DNA of 64,000 nucleotides, taken from IMG/VR virus record IMGVR_UViG_3300045051_000172, positions 55,479-119,478 of that record, one strand, 5' to 3'. The position numbers were made by a program, and so were the translations under genes. The notes beneath the pieces are model-generated. The model was not told the origin of the DNA. It ran no database searches and was given only the letters and a program-made list of their open reading frames with translations. The DNA is from a virus. Below, in pieces: positions 6,317 to 15,436 of the stretch (within the stretch, counting starts at the first letter, position 1; each line of letters opens with the position of its first letter).

Positions 6317-7984
6317 ATGAGTAAACGCAAATTACCAAAAAAACCTTCCATTAAAAAAGTAGAAAAAGAAAAAGCTAAGGCGAAAAAGAAAGTTCTCAAG
6401 ACGTACACCTCGTTCGTAAAGAAACAAGGGCGTCACCCGACAACTTCCGAAATGCTTCAACTCGGGGTCACCCGAAATACCATTCGTCATCACTATGGAT
6501 CTATTAGTGTTTTGAAAGAATTGGCTCGTGAAGAATTTCCGAAAGTGTTCAGAGACATTATCGATGGAGACTATTTCACCGAACAGCGTTATGAAAAACT
6601 TCAGAACGATGTAAAGAATTATTCTCGTTTCGTAATCACTACCGCAGTAGTGGGTTCTCCTGTTCATAAAAAGTTCTTAGCTGCGATTGAAAATTATTGC
6701 AGTAGAAATCGGGCGCTCCTTTTGGTTCTCCCGTCTGCAGACCCTGCCAAATCTTCTGATTGGGTTTTAGATCGTGTTCTAGCCCAGAAACAAATTCACT
6801 TGGTATTTAAGAACTTGAGCTTGAATTCTAATTTCTTTGTAAGTTCCATTAAAACCAGTGCAAAGCAGCTAAAGCCCATGACTGGCTTGGAGCGCATTGG
6901 AAACCGAAATGGATCTTTCGTATTCGCCTCACCGAAACAAGATCTTGATTTCGTTGCAACTTCCAACACTAAGTTTCCCCACGCTCTCATGACGACGGGC
7001 GCAATCACTCTTCCAGATTATGAAACCGATGAATATATGTCGGAGCGCACCGCGTATCTTGCAAAAGAAGATCACGTTATGGGCGCGCTCATTGTCGAAA
7101 TCGAAGATGACAAGATTTATCACTTCCGTCAAATCCAGGCAGAGTCAACCTCAGGTAACTTTGTGGATTTAGGAGATTATTACAAATCTACCGGCGAAGT
7201 GGAACAGATGGATGCCGAAGCTCTTGTAATGGGGGATTACCACGCTGGAGAAACTGATCCTACCGCAAAACAAGCTTGGAAAGAAGTTGTTCAGGCTGTT
7301 CGAGCAAAAGACTTAGTTCTTCATGACATGTTCAACGGAAAATCGATTTCCCATCATGATAAGAAACGAAAAGTCAAAATGGCTATCAAGTTTAAAGAAA
7401 ATCACTTGTCTCTGCAGGATGAAGCTAAGATCACTGCGGATGAAGCAAATGACCTGGCTTCTTGGATTAAATCCCGAGATGGAAAATTGTTCTGGGTTAA
7501 GTCGAATCATGATGACTTCCTAGCTCGTCTCCTTGAAGACGGAGGTTGGATTGACGATCCGATCAATATGGTTCTTTGTTCGTCTTTAATTGAACCCATG
7601 TCTGAAGGTAAAGATCCTTTGACGGTTTTAATGGAGAAGCAAAAGAATTTGAAGGCAGATACCAAAAGTCGAATTGTTTGGTTGAAAAGAACTCAAGATT
7701 ATAAGATTGCTGGGCATCAAATCGCTGCTCACGGGGATTTAGGTTCGCACGGTTATAGAAACCCTACTCTTGAGAACTTAGAGAATTCTTATGGAAGCTC
7801 GGTTTCCGGCCACTCCCATACTCCTGCGATTCGCAGAAATGCTTGGAGAGTCGGAACCTCAAGTATGCTCAAGCTGGACTACAATGAAGGTCCTTCTGCT
7901 TGGTTGCACACTTCCTGTATCATCTATCCTAACGGCGCTCGACAGCTTGTTAACGCCTTCCAAGGAAAGTGGAGAAAAAAATAG
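6317..7984 (+). CDS. MRE11/SbcD-type metallophosphoesterase, T5 A1-like nuclease candidate
   Basis: 555 aa. The C-terminal half has the two-metal phosphoesterase motifs: GDYHAGE (about 306-312), SNHDD (about 396-400), HGDLGSHG (about 472-479) and SGHSHTP (about 497-503). The N-terminus is very Lys-rich and then carries a helix-turn-helix-like region (TSEMLQLGVTRNTIRHHYG). Phage T5 A1, a protein of almost the same length with the same motif set, degrades host DNA early in infection. By analogy this is a DNase candidate. The analogy rests on length and motif order recalled from knowledge, so the role is inference. Confidence 0.65.
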   Translation: MSKRKLPKKPSIKKVEKEKAKAKKKVLKTYTSFVKKQGRHPTTSEMLQLGVTRNTIRHHYGSISVLKELAREEFPKVFRDIIDGDYFTEQRYEKLQNDVKNYSRFVITTAVVGSPVHKKFLAAIENYCSRNRALLLVLPSADPAKSSDWVLDRVLAQKQIHLVFKNLSLNSNFFVSSIKTSAKQLKPMTGLERIGNRNGSFVFASPKQDLDFVATSNTKFPHALMTTGAITLPDYETDEYMSERTAYLAKEDHVMGALIVEIEDDKIYHFRQIQAESTSGNFVDLGDYYKSTGEVEQMDAEALVMGDYHAGETDPTAKQAWKEVVQAVRAKDLVLHDMFNGKSISHHDKKRKVKMAIKFKENHLSLQDEAKITADEANDLASWIKSRDGKLFWVKSNHDDFLARLLEDGGWIDDPINMVLCSSLIEPMSEGKDPLTVLMEKQKNLKADTKSRIVWLKRTQDYKIAGHQIAAHGDLGSHGYRNPTLENLENSYGSSVSGHSHTPAIRRNAWRVGTSSMLKLDYNEGPSAWLHTSCIIYPNGARQLVNAFQGKWRKK

Positions 7985-7991
7985 TTTCCAC

Positions 7992-8020
7992 TTGACGTTT
8001 GTTTTCTTCGACTGTAAAGT
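7992..8020 (+). promoter_or_regulatory. Promoter upstream of 8043
   Basis: TTGACG (7992-7997), a 17-bp spacer and TAAAGT (8015-8020). A GGAG ribosome site follows at about 8030, so this transcript has a normal leader. Confidence 0.5.
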
Positions 8021-8042
8021 TGAACCATAGGAGAACATTCAC

Positions 8043-8615
8043 ATGCAAGTAGAATACAAATTAAAATTGGGTCAAGAAGAATTCACTCTTAAGACGGAAG
8101 TCCAAAACGAGATCGAATTTTTCCAAAAGATGGCTTTCTATTCAGGTCTTCCAAAGACTGGTCCGAATGGAGAGAATGACCTTAAGCTCGTTCACAGAAC
8201 TACCAAGAAAGGCGATTACTACTCAATCGTTTCAGTTTCGGCTGGACAAGAGTATCGTCTCGGAATTTTAAAAGAAGGCGGCCTCTTTCCTAAAGGTTGG
8301 GCTCCCATCTACGGCACAAGCGAAGACGCAGAAGAAACTGCTACGTCTACGGCTCAAGCCACAGTAGCCTCGGTTGAAACTCAAATTGCCGCCGCTACCG
8401 CAGCTCCAAAGGCTGCAGCCGCAACTGCGACTGCCGCTCCGAAAGCAGCAGCTCCCGCAGCCGCTGCACCTAAGGCCGCACCAGCCCAGCGTTCAACGGC
8501 AGACATCATTAATCAGTATGCCGTCGGAAACACCGCAACTAAACCCGCAGCAGCCTCGGCGGCCCCCGCAACCGCCCCAGCAACTGGAAATGTGAACTCA
8601 CTACTTAGGAGATAA
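8043..8615 (+). CDS. Protein with folded N-domain, Ala/Pro linker and short C-terminal tail
   Basis: 190 aa. Residues 1-95 form a mixed domain. Residues 96-155 are almost wholly Ala, Pro, Thr and Lys (repeats such as APKAAA). Then come STADIINQYAVGN, a second Ala/Pro stretch and the ending NVNSLLRR. The layout of fold, flexible linker and tail peptide recalls single-strand DNA binding proteins that recruit partners by the tail, but the tail here is not acidic. It heads the replication block just before the primase-helicase. Function unknown. Confidence 0.55.
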   Translation: MQVEYKLKLGQEEFTLKTEVQNEIEFFQKMAFYSGLPKTGPNGENDLKLVHRTTKKGDYYSIVSVSAGQEYRLGILKEGGLFPKGWAPIYGTSEDAEETATSTAQATVASVETQIAAATAAPKAAAATATAAPKAAAPAAAAPKAAPAQRSTADIINQYAVGNTATKPAAASAAPATAPATGNVNSLLRR

Positions 8616-8617
8616 AT

Positions 8618-8920
8618 ATGTCAGATCAAGCTCAACCCAAAAAACGTATCCGAAAGATCGCAAGCGTTTGTTTGTCCGATAAGGCCAATCAAGATGGCTC
8701 GCCAAATCTGTACCTGAAAATCAATGATTATCCAGGGCAGCTTCTCTTTGTGGATAAAGAGACTCAACAAGTTTACGTCGTAAAGACGGCAAGTATTCGA
8801 AAGCCTTATAACGACAATGCTCCAGCATTTGTTCAACAGGAATTGACGATTAATCTGGACAATCCTAAGAGTGCGGAACTCTTGTCTCAGACTAAAGCGG
8901 ACACTGCTGCTAGTGAGTGA
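8618..8920 (+). CDS. Hypothetical protein, 100 aa
   Basis: Starts 2 nt after the previous stop, with AGGAG upstream. Basic N-terminus (KKRIRK), beta-rich middle and Ala/Ser-rich tail. No family recognised. It is coupled to the Ala/Pro-linker protein and may act with it. Confidence 0.55.
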   Translation: MSDQAQPKKRIRKIASVCLSDKANQDGSPNLYLKINDYPGQLLFVDKETQQVYVVKTASIRKPYNDNAPAFVQQELTINLDNPKSAELLSQTKADTAASE

Positions 8921-8960
8921 ATAGACCCTCCTATAGTTCACACCCCTGCACTAGAGGACC

Positions 8961-8992
8961 TGAGCATGTCTCAGAAACTGCTCATTCTTTTT
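8961..8992 (+). terminator. Weak terminator or attenuator
   Basis: Stem TGAGCA (8961-8966) with TGCTCA (8979-8984), a 12-nt loop, then TTCTTTTT. The stem is only 6 bp, so read-through into the primase-helicase gene is likely. Confidence 0.4.
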
Positions 8993-9003
8993 AGGAGATT
9001 TGA

Positions 9004-10986
9004 ATGCGTTATAAGCTTCTTAAACCTGATTGGGCTCAACCTTATATAAAAGGTAAGGATCGAAAACCCAATCCGGCGTTCATACAAGAAATTCCAGGAT
9101 CTGAAGATACACTCGAAGGTGACTTCACTGAGGAATTCCTTGCGCAAAAAAATCAAGAAGGTTACAACGTCTACTTCTTTCCAAACTTTCCAAAGACTCT
9201 ACATCCAGAAATTAAGTACGCTCGCGGAGAGCATATCGATGTTTTTGATTTCGTTTTTGTAGACATGGATTTAAAAGAAGGGGTTTATCCGACTAAAGAA
9301 GCCTTCTTGAGCAAACTTAGAGAATTTCCCATCCAACCATTTTTGGTAGTTGATTCGGGACATGGAATCCATGCTTATTGGAAGATCTCCAATTTGACTC
9401 GAAACGATTTCGTTTTTACTCAATTACAATTGATTCAAACTTTCACCACAGATGATTCGATCTGGACTGTCAAACAAATCATGCGCGCCCCTGGATACAA
9501 CAATACTAAACGATTCGGGGAATTTGTTCCCGCTGCCGTAGTTCCAGGATTCCAAGGAATAGAGGTTTCTCTTGAGACTCTACGCTCTGCCTTAAGCCCT
9601 TTGACGGCTGATAATAAAACTCGCGGACAACGTCACTTGGACAAAATGGATGGTATTGAATCAGACGAAGATCTGGAAGATTTAGATGTCTCTGAACTTC
9701 CTGAAAAATTTAAAGACGATATCGCCAAAGATCCTTTCTTGAAACAGATTTGGGAAGATCCTAAATCCTATCGAGGAGATCGATCTTCTGCTGACATGAA
9801 GTTAGCCAATATGCTGTTCAACTTAGATTACGACCGAACCGAGGCTTATACCGTTCTAATGAATACGGAGAAAGCTCGAAGTCGAGATGCCCACAATCGA
9901 CACACATACGCATTCACAGTCGTAGACAAAGTTTATAAAGATCGACCTAAATTTTACGAGGACACTGTTGCTGATTATGTTAAGACAGAAGGGGACTTTA
10001 TTGAACTCGGAAAAGAAGTTCGAGGTCCAGAGTGGATGGATGTTCAAGAAGAGAAATGGAGACGCGGACAAGTTCTGGGTCTCGTTCTAGGAACGGGTAT
10101 GGGTAAATCAACCCTATCCTTAGACATCATTAAACACATTCTTCAAAATAATCCCAAGGGACGTTTCGTTTACTTCTCTCTTGAAATGTCTAAGAAGAGC
10201 ATGATTGATAAGTGGCTTCGACTGACGAGAAATGATATGGCCCTTGCGGCTCGGCTTCATATCGTAGCAAATGAAACTAAGTCAAACGACATTCGTCACA
10301 TTGGTCTTCAAGAAGTTGTTTGGATCACTAAAGATATCAAGAAAGTCACTGGCGATGAAATTATCGGCATCGGAATAGATCACATGGGAGAACTCTCTAA
10401 TGTGGTTGACTTGACTAAAAACCCGGCATTCAACGCAAAGGGCGAGCTGGGACAAGGTGCAGGAGATAAGCGTTTCCGAGCATTGGGATACCAATCATTA
10501 TGTTCTAAAGTTAAAGACATCGCCAAGATGCTCAACGTATTTGTAATCATGCAATCACAAACAAGCCGCTTGTATGACATTATGGGCGATATTCCAATTC
10601 CAAAGTCTGGAGCTTTCGGTGCATCTAATTTCGAAAAGATGGTTCACTGGATGGTTACGGGCTGGCAACCGCTGCTCCGTGTTTATACCAAAACCAACAT
10701 GAGAGTCACGGCTTGGCAATATTGCAAATTAAGAACGGTAGGCGAAAGAGATCCGATTAAATTAAATGATCCTCGTCTGCTACTTTTTGATATGAAGATG
10801 GGAGCCTATAGAACTCTCACCGATGACGAAATGGAAGAAGTTAAGCTTTTAACCGAAGAGGCGGACAAACTTCGTTTAGCCCAAGAAAAGAATAAAGGTG
10901 GAGGAGTAGTTTATGGAAACTCTCCCGGAAAACTTTTAGAGCTTGTAGCTCAATACGAACGGTTGAAATCAAATGGTAAAGTTTGA
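9004..10986 (+). CDS. Bifunctional primase-helicase (AEP primase fused to DnaB-like helicase)
   Basis: 660 aa. N-terminal archaeo-eukaryotic primase (RepB/PrimPol type): catalytic VDMDL (about 86-90), SGHGIHAYW (118-126) and RAPGYNNTK. The C-terminal RecA-fold helicase has Walker A GTGMGKST (363-370), Walker B with GIDHMGEL (about 458-465) and a VIMQSQTSR segment like DnaB-family motif H3. One protein thus primes and unwinds, as T7 gp4 does with a different primase fold. The final 14 bp overlap the polymerase gene, so the two replisome subunits are co-translated. Confidence 0.88.
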   Translation: MRYKLLKPDWAQPYIKGKDRKPNPAFIQEIPGSEDTLEGDFTEEFLAQKNQEGYNVYFFPNFPKTLHPEIKYARGEHIDVFDFVFVDMDLKEGVYPTKEAFLSKLREFPIQPFLVVDSGHGIHAYWKISNLTRNDFVFTQLQLIQTFTTDDSIWTVKQIMRAPGYNNTKRFGEFVPAAVVPGFQGIEVSLETLRSALSPLTADNKTRGQRHLDKMDGIESDEDLEDLDVSELPEKFKDDIAKDPFLKQIWEDPKSYRGDRSSADMKLANMLFNLDYDRTEAYTVLMNTEKARSRDAHNRHTYAFTVVDKVYKDRPKFYEDTVADYVKTEGDFIELGKEVRGPEWMDVQEEKWRRGQVLGLVLGTGMGKSTLSLDIIKHILQNNPKGRFVYFSLEMSKKSMIDKWLRLTRNDMALAARLHIVANETKSNDIRHIGLQEVVWITKDIKKVTGDEIIGIGIDHMGELSNVVDLTKNPAFNAKGELGQGAGDKRFRALGYQSLCSKVKDIAKMLNVFVIMQSQTSRLYDIMGDIPIPKSGAFGASNFEKMVHWMVTGWQPLLRVYTKTNMRVTAWQYCKLRTVGERDPIKLNDPRLLLFDMKMGAYRTLTDDEMEEVKLLTEEADKLRLAQEKNKGGGVVYGNSPGKLLELVAQYERLKSNGKV

Positions 10987-13678
10987 AGATCATCAATACG
11001 TCAACACAGAAGCCAAGTTAGCTAAGTTGGATCAAATCCTCATGGATGGGGATTCTCCTCGATTCAGTGTCCTCGCGTTCGATACAGAATCAAACGGGGT
11101 TGAATTTCACGAGAAGGTTGTCATTGGATTTTCCATTGCAACTGATCGCTACCACGGATATTACGTTCCCCTCCTTGAATGGAAGAGAGACGAAACTTTC
11201 TTTAAGAAAGATAAAAAGTTCGGGGAACTGGGTTCCATAGATGTATTTCCCAAAGGCAATTTAGTTGATGTTTGGACTGGAGAAGTTCTACCAGAGTTCG
11301 TAACTTCCAAAGAATGGAAGATGCCCGAGATGATTCGAGGGTTCTTAGAGCGTTGGACTAAAACCAACCTCATTATGCACAACGCGGCCTTTGACTGTAA
11401 CATTGTTGCGTATAATACCGGGATCGACCTTACACCCAATCTGTTCTGTGACACTATTCTTTTGAAACATGCCATCGATGAAAATCCCCCTCATGGTTTG
11501 AAAGAAGTTGCCAGTTCCTGGAAGAAAGAAATTGGATTTAATCCAGACGAAGACGCAGCTTCTGAAATGAAAGAACTTGGAGTTTCGATCATTCGCAATG
11601 GAGGAAAGTTCTCCAAGATGATTCGATTTGTCTGGAGAGGCGACGGACCCTTGGTAGCCAAGTATGCTGCAGCCGATGCCGCGCTCACATTCGGAGTCTA
11701 CGAAGTTGGACTTCAAAAGTTTCAAGAAGCATTCACTCCGAAGCACTTAGATTGGTTCTTTGGTAAAGAAATTATGCCTCTGGCTCGCGAAGTCGTAATT
11801 CCTATGACTTGTGGGGGAATGTACATCGACTCCCAATACTATAAAGAACTCATTGAGGAAACTGAAAAGATTCTGCTCCGACTAGAAGACGAGGCAATCA
11901 ATGCCCTGGGCCCTATGGCTTACGAATGTCCTTATGGAGATGAACCTGAGAAGGCCGTTTCTAAGAAGGCTTTAAATGAAAAGATTTTAGAACTTGAAGG
12001 TCTCACCTACCCTACGATTACCAAAAAGGGAGAGACGAAACAAAGTCTAGCCAAAGATGCAATTAAGTTAGCTTACGAGTCCACTGGACATTGGTTCTAT
12101 GAATACCTCCTCGGAGAGGGAACCATGAGGTACTCCGATCAAAAATTGGAAGATCTCAAGGATGAAATCTATTACGAAGAAAATGAAAAGGCTCGCCCCA
12201 GATACAAATTCAATATCCGATCTGGGAAGCAACTGAGATGGGTTCTGTTCGATAAGCTTGGAAACAATGCAGCGGACTTCCCTCAGACGGACAAGGCCAC
12301 AGATGAAAACCCAGAAGCTTCTCTCGCGGGAGAAATCCTAGAGGAACACTTCAAGGGTAAGTACGAATTCATCAATCCAATTATTAAATATTTGAAATTA
12401 CACAAGATGATTTCAACTTATGCCAAACCTCTGTTCAAGAAACAGCACGGCGGCTACGTCCACATGGACATGCGTCAATACGGTACAACTTCCGGACGAT
12501 TCGCCTGCCGACGCCCGAACATGCAAAACCTCCCCGCCGTCAAAGATTTCGGTATATGTGGTTCTTGTGAGTCTAAGAACGTCACAGTTGAGAACCCAGC
12601 CATGCTTCTTGCCAATATAAAATGCAAAGATTGCGGGCATGAAGTATTCGAAGTTCGAGACCCCTCGGCAATCAAGAAGGGCTTTATTGCCCCTCCAGGA
12701 CAAAAGATCGTCAATGCCGACTTTGAGTCTCTGGAACCTAAATGCTTTGCATTCATGAGCGGAGACGAAGGTTTGAAGGCGGTTTATAAACAAGGTCTGG
12801 ATCTTTACTCCAAAGTTTACTGCGATATGTTCGACCCGAAGTTCGAGAAGTATTCAGCAAGTAAAAAAGATCCCAACTACCTCGGCAAGGTTGCTCCTGA
12901 TAAACGTAAGGAAATTAAGCCCATAGTATTGGGAATTCCTTACGGAGAAGATGATTGGAAAGTAGCGGATACTCTCGGTCTTAAGATTAAGAAAAGATTT
13001 TTCAATGAAGCTCTTCGAACCTGGGAAGAAAAAGAAATCGTAGATGTAGAAAAAGGAAACTTCTATCGAACTCTGTACCTAGAGGCCTATCCCAGACTCA
13101 AAGATTATATGTACCAATGTGAGTTTGATGCTTTGAACCTGGGCTATGTTGAGACGCTCGTAGGCCGCCGAAGACACTTTAAAGTGGCCCCAGCGATGAA
13201 CAAACTGTTCTTGCACTACGGTGTTGGATTTCAGGAATTCATGAAGCTTTCGAATTCCAAGTTGAAATGGTCGACTCCAAGAGATCTTCCTTTCACTAAA
13301 GAGGATCTGTTCAATGTTTGCACGGATTCCGGCATACCCTACTACATTGTCAAAGAAAATGACAACTGGGCATTCTTGAAATCGAAGCTCAAGAACGAGC
13401 TGAACAATGCCAAAAACTTCCCAATTCAAGGTCTAGCGGCCCATATAACCAATACTGCGATGATTGACATTATGAGAGCTTTTAGGCAGAATGGCATTGA
13501 TGGCTACGTTTGTTGCCAAGTCCATGACGAAATCACTTGTTACGTTCGAGAAGATCAAGCGCAACAAGCTAAAGAGATCGTTCAGGAATGTATGGAGCGA
13601 AATGAAGTGACGGCCCTTTTGGATATACCAATGAGAGCTGAACCTTTGATTGCAAACAACCTCAAGGAAGCGAAATGA
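10973..13678 (+). CDS. polA: Family A DNA polymerase with 3'-5' exonuclease and an inserted zinc ribbon
   Basis: 901 aa replicative polymerase. Exonuclease: FDTESNG (about 35-41), NAAFDCN and YAAADAALTF. Polymerase: motif A as NADFESLEPKCFAF (581-594), motif B around KPIVLGIPYGEDDWK, and motif C QVHDEI (about 849-854). Between the conserved MQNLPAV segment and motif A lies an insertion with CGSC and CKDC pairs (about 526-557), a probable zinc ribbon not usual in PolA. No 5'-3' exonuclease domain. It overlaps the helicase gene at the start and the 13675 gene at the end. Confidence 0.93.
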   Translation: MVKFEDHQYVNTEAKLAKLDQILMDGDSPRFSVLAFDTESNGVEFHEKVVIGFSIATDRYHGYYVPLLEWKRDETFFKKDKKFGELGSIDVFPKGNLVDVWTGEVLPEFVTSKEWKMPEMIRGFLERWTKTNLIMHNAAFDCNIVAYNTGIDLTPNLFCDTILLKHAIDENPPHGLKEVASSWKKEIGFNPDEDAASEMKELGVSIIRNGGKFSKMIRFVWRGDGPLVAKYAAADAALTFGVYEVGLQKFQEAFTPKHLDWFFGKEIMPLAREVVIPMTCGGMYIDSQYYKELIEETEKILLRLEDEAINALGPMAYECPYGDEPEKAVSKKALNEKILELEGLTYPTITKKGETKQSLAKDAIKLAYESTGHWFYEYLLGEGTMRYSDQKLEDLKDEIYYEENEKARPRYKFNIRSGKQLRWVLFDKLGNNAADFPQTDKATDENPEASLAGEILEEHFKGKYEFINPIIKYLKLHKMISTYAKPLFKKQHGGYVHMDMRQYGTTSGRFACRRPNMQNLPAVKDFGICGSCESKNVTVENPAMLLANIKCKDCGHEVFEVRDPSAIKKGFIAPPGQKIVNADFESLEPKCFAFMSGDEGLKAVYKQGLDLYSKVYCDMFDPKFEKYSASKKDPNYLGKVAPDKRKEIKPIVLGIPYGEDDWKVADTLGLKIKKRFFNEALRTWEEKEIVDVEKGNFYRTLYLEAYPRLKDYMYQCEFDALNLGYVETLVGRRRHFKVAPAMNKLFLHYGVGFQEFMKLSNSKLKWSTPRDLPFTKEDLFNVCTDSGIPYYIVKENDNWAFLKSKLKNELNNAKNFPIQGLAAHITNTAMIDIMRAFRQNGIDGYVCCQVHDEITCYVREDQAQQAKEIVQECMERNEVTALLDIPMRAEPLIANNLKEAK

Positions 13679-13941
13679 GAAAATTCATTATCAATTCAGG
13701 TTTGATCTACGCTTTTCCCATAGTTATGTCTTTGGGAGGGGTAATACTCAGTATTAGTGCAGTTCTGGCGATCAACGCAATCTTCATGGATAACGAACAC
13801 CTAGTCGCCAAACTTCTTAGCTTTGCAATTGGATCTTTCGGAGCCACTTATTGCATCCGAGCCACTATGAATATGTTTGAAGAAATTCCTGAAATTCGAC
13901 GTTTACAAAAAGTCCTAGATGACATGGAGAAACGAATATGA
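13675..13941 (+). CDS. Small two-helix membrane protein, 88 aa
   Basis: Starts with an ATGA overlap on the polymerase stop. Two hydrophobic helices (about residues 9-33 and 44-62) and a charged C-terminal helix with Glu/Arg heptads. Family unknown. Its position inside the replication operon suggests early expression. Confidence 0.6.
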   Translation: MRKFIINSGLIYAFPIVMSLGGVILSISAVLAINAIFMDNEHLVAKLLSFAIGSFGATYCIRATMNMFEEIPEIRRLQKVLDDMEKRI

Positions 13942-14600
13942 TCTTTATCGCATTCACTGGAGTAAAAGGTTCTGGAAAAACTACCGCAAGCGGATTCTTA
14001 AAAGAACTCGTACCAGACATGCAAGAGGTCACGTTGGCAAAGCGTCTCAAAGATGCCTCTTCTGTGGTGCTCGGAATCCCTCGTGATGACTTTGACAATC
14101 CCGCCGTAAAGGAAAAAGAATTGGCCACTCCAGTTTATCTGGATGAAAAAAATGTTGCTGCTCTTTTTGACTTCTTCAAAGTAACCCCAGACTACGACAA
14201 ACACATTCGTCCGCATATCAGTAAGGTTCTTCATAGCCCGCGCAGAGTGGCTCAATACGTTGGTACGGAAGTTCTTCGAAACTTCGACGAAGATATTCAT
14301 TGCACCGGAGCCGTCATAGATGTGACCGAAGGCGGAATCTACGTCGTAACTGACATGAGATTCACCGGAGAGTACGATTTCTTCAAAACTCGTTACGGAA
14401 CAAATTTCTATCCCTACTACATTCAAAACGGTTTGGCTGAGAAGAAGGTGGACAATCATCCATCAGAAATGCAAGTCTTTGAAGTCGCCAAAAAATGTGT
14501 CAAGTTGGACAATAATGGAACCCTAGAAGATTTGAGAAATAGAGTCTCTCAAGTTTATCAAGAAGTTATGAATACGAGACTCAGCAAAGTTGGAGGATAA
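13938..14600 (+). CDS. Deoxynucleoside monophosphate kinase
   Basis: 220 aa, T4 gene 1/T5 dNMP kinase type: phosphorylates dNMPs to dNDPs for phage DNA synthesis. P-loop GVKGSGKTT (8-16), the LAKRLKDASS segment after strand 2, RRVAQYVGTEVLR (a family signature), VTDMRFTGEYDFFK and DNHPSE near the C-terminus. Overlaps the previous gene by ATGA. Fits with the dUTPase in nucleotide supply. Confidence 0.85.
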   Translation: MIFIAFTGVKGSGKTTASGFLKELVPDMQEVTLAKRLKDASSVVLGIPRDDFDNPAVKEKELATPVYLDEKNVAALFDFFKVTPDYDKHIRPHISKVLHSPRRVAQYVGTEVLRNFDEDIHCTGAVIDVTEGGIYVVTDMRFTGEYDFFKTRYGTNFYPYYIQNGLAEKKVDNHPSEMQVFEVAKKCVKLDNNGTLEDLRNRVSQVYQEVMNTRLSKVGG

Positions 14601-14604
14601 ATTT

Positions 14605-15045
14605 ATGGATAATCTTAAATTAATTGGACTCGGAATTGTTTTAGTGATTGCCGGATATGGAATCGGATACTTCGCCGCTCCGGATAAAATCAAGATCGAA
14701 GAAAAGATCATTGAAAAAGAAAAAACGGTCAAGGAAGAAAATAAGAAAGTCACCGAAGAGTACGATCCGAACACTGGGAAGGTGACCAAACGAATTGAAG
14801 AGACCGGCAAAAAGGAAACGAACACAAATTCCACTCAGAAGGATAAGACCACAGAGAAGGAAAAGACCCGCAAGATGTGGGCCCTTAAAGGCGGAGTTGC
14901 TTTAGATCCCCGCAAAGACATGAAGTTGACTCCTAGAGTCGGGGGCGAAGTAAGGCTTCCTATTTTTAACAGTTGGGTTGGAGTTGAAGCCGACATAAAT
15001 ATCGACCGACCGTTGGTTGGTGCGTACCTCAGATTGGAGTTCTAA
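14605..15045 (+). CDS. Membrane-anchored coiled-coil protein, 146 aa
   Basis: The ATG at 14605 follows GGAGG; an upstream TTG at 14590 is less likely. One N-terminal helix (about residues 5-23, Gly-rich), then a long Lys/Glu coiled-coil and Thr/Lys linker. A beta-rich C-terminal part (GGVALDPRKDMKLTPRVGGEVRLP) ends in a terminal Phe. The layout would suit a periplasm-facing or spanin-like role, but no family is recognised. Confidence 0.6.
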   Translation: MDNLKLIGLGIVLVIAGYGIGYFAAPDKIKIEEKIIEKEKTVKEENKKVTEEYDPNTGKVTKRIEETGKKETNTNSTQKDKTTEKEKTRKMWALKGGVALDPRKDMKLTPRVGGEVRLPIFNSWVGVEADINIDRPLVGAYLRLEF

Positions 15046-15046
15046 T

Positions 15047-15436
15047 ATGGAATTGCAAGAGATTAAAGGAAAAGTAATGCCGTTCTTGGAAAAGATTTTA
15101 ACCAAGACCCGAACCTCGGAGCAATCAGAAGAGCTTTCAAATGAGTTCATCATTGTTCGATCTCTTCTCGCAGATGAATATGAAGCTGCTGAACGATTAG
15201 CCGGAGCCTTGGAAGCTGAAAAGAAAGCTACCTACGCTCAAGCAGTATTCGCCTCTGGGGAAAAAACGGCAGGCCTAAAAGAATATGATGCAGATCGAAA
15301 TGAATCCGTCGTTCAGATTCGAGCCGCAGTTGCTGAAGCTAATTCCCGAATGAACTGGCTTGAGAATCATTTGAAGATTTTTAATGACGCTACTGTTGGA
15401 TTCAGACAAAAGGCAGATCGTCAAGGGAGAACCTAA
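15047..15436 (+). CDS. Helical protein upstream of the recombinase, 129 aa
   Basis: Almost wholly helical, Glu/Ala-rich with heptads (about residues 35-75 and 90-115). No Cys. Its last base pair overlaps the recombinase ATG. An accessory role in recombination, such as a loader, is possible by position only. Confidence 0.55.
   Translation: MELQEIKGKVMPFLEKILTKTRTSEQSEELSNEFIIVRSLLADEYEAAERLAGALEAEKKATYAQAVFASGEKTAGLKEYDADRNESVVQIRAAVAEANSRMNWLENHLKIFNDATVGFRQKADRQGRT

Noticed and set aside
10973-13678. PolA gene as a host chromosomal polymerase
   Set aside because: Lacks the 5'-3' exonuclease domain, overlaps phage replisome genes and carries unusual insertions.
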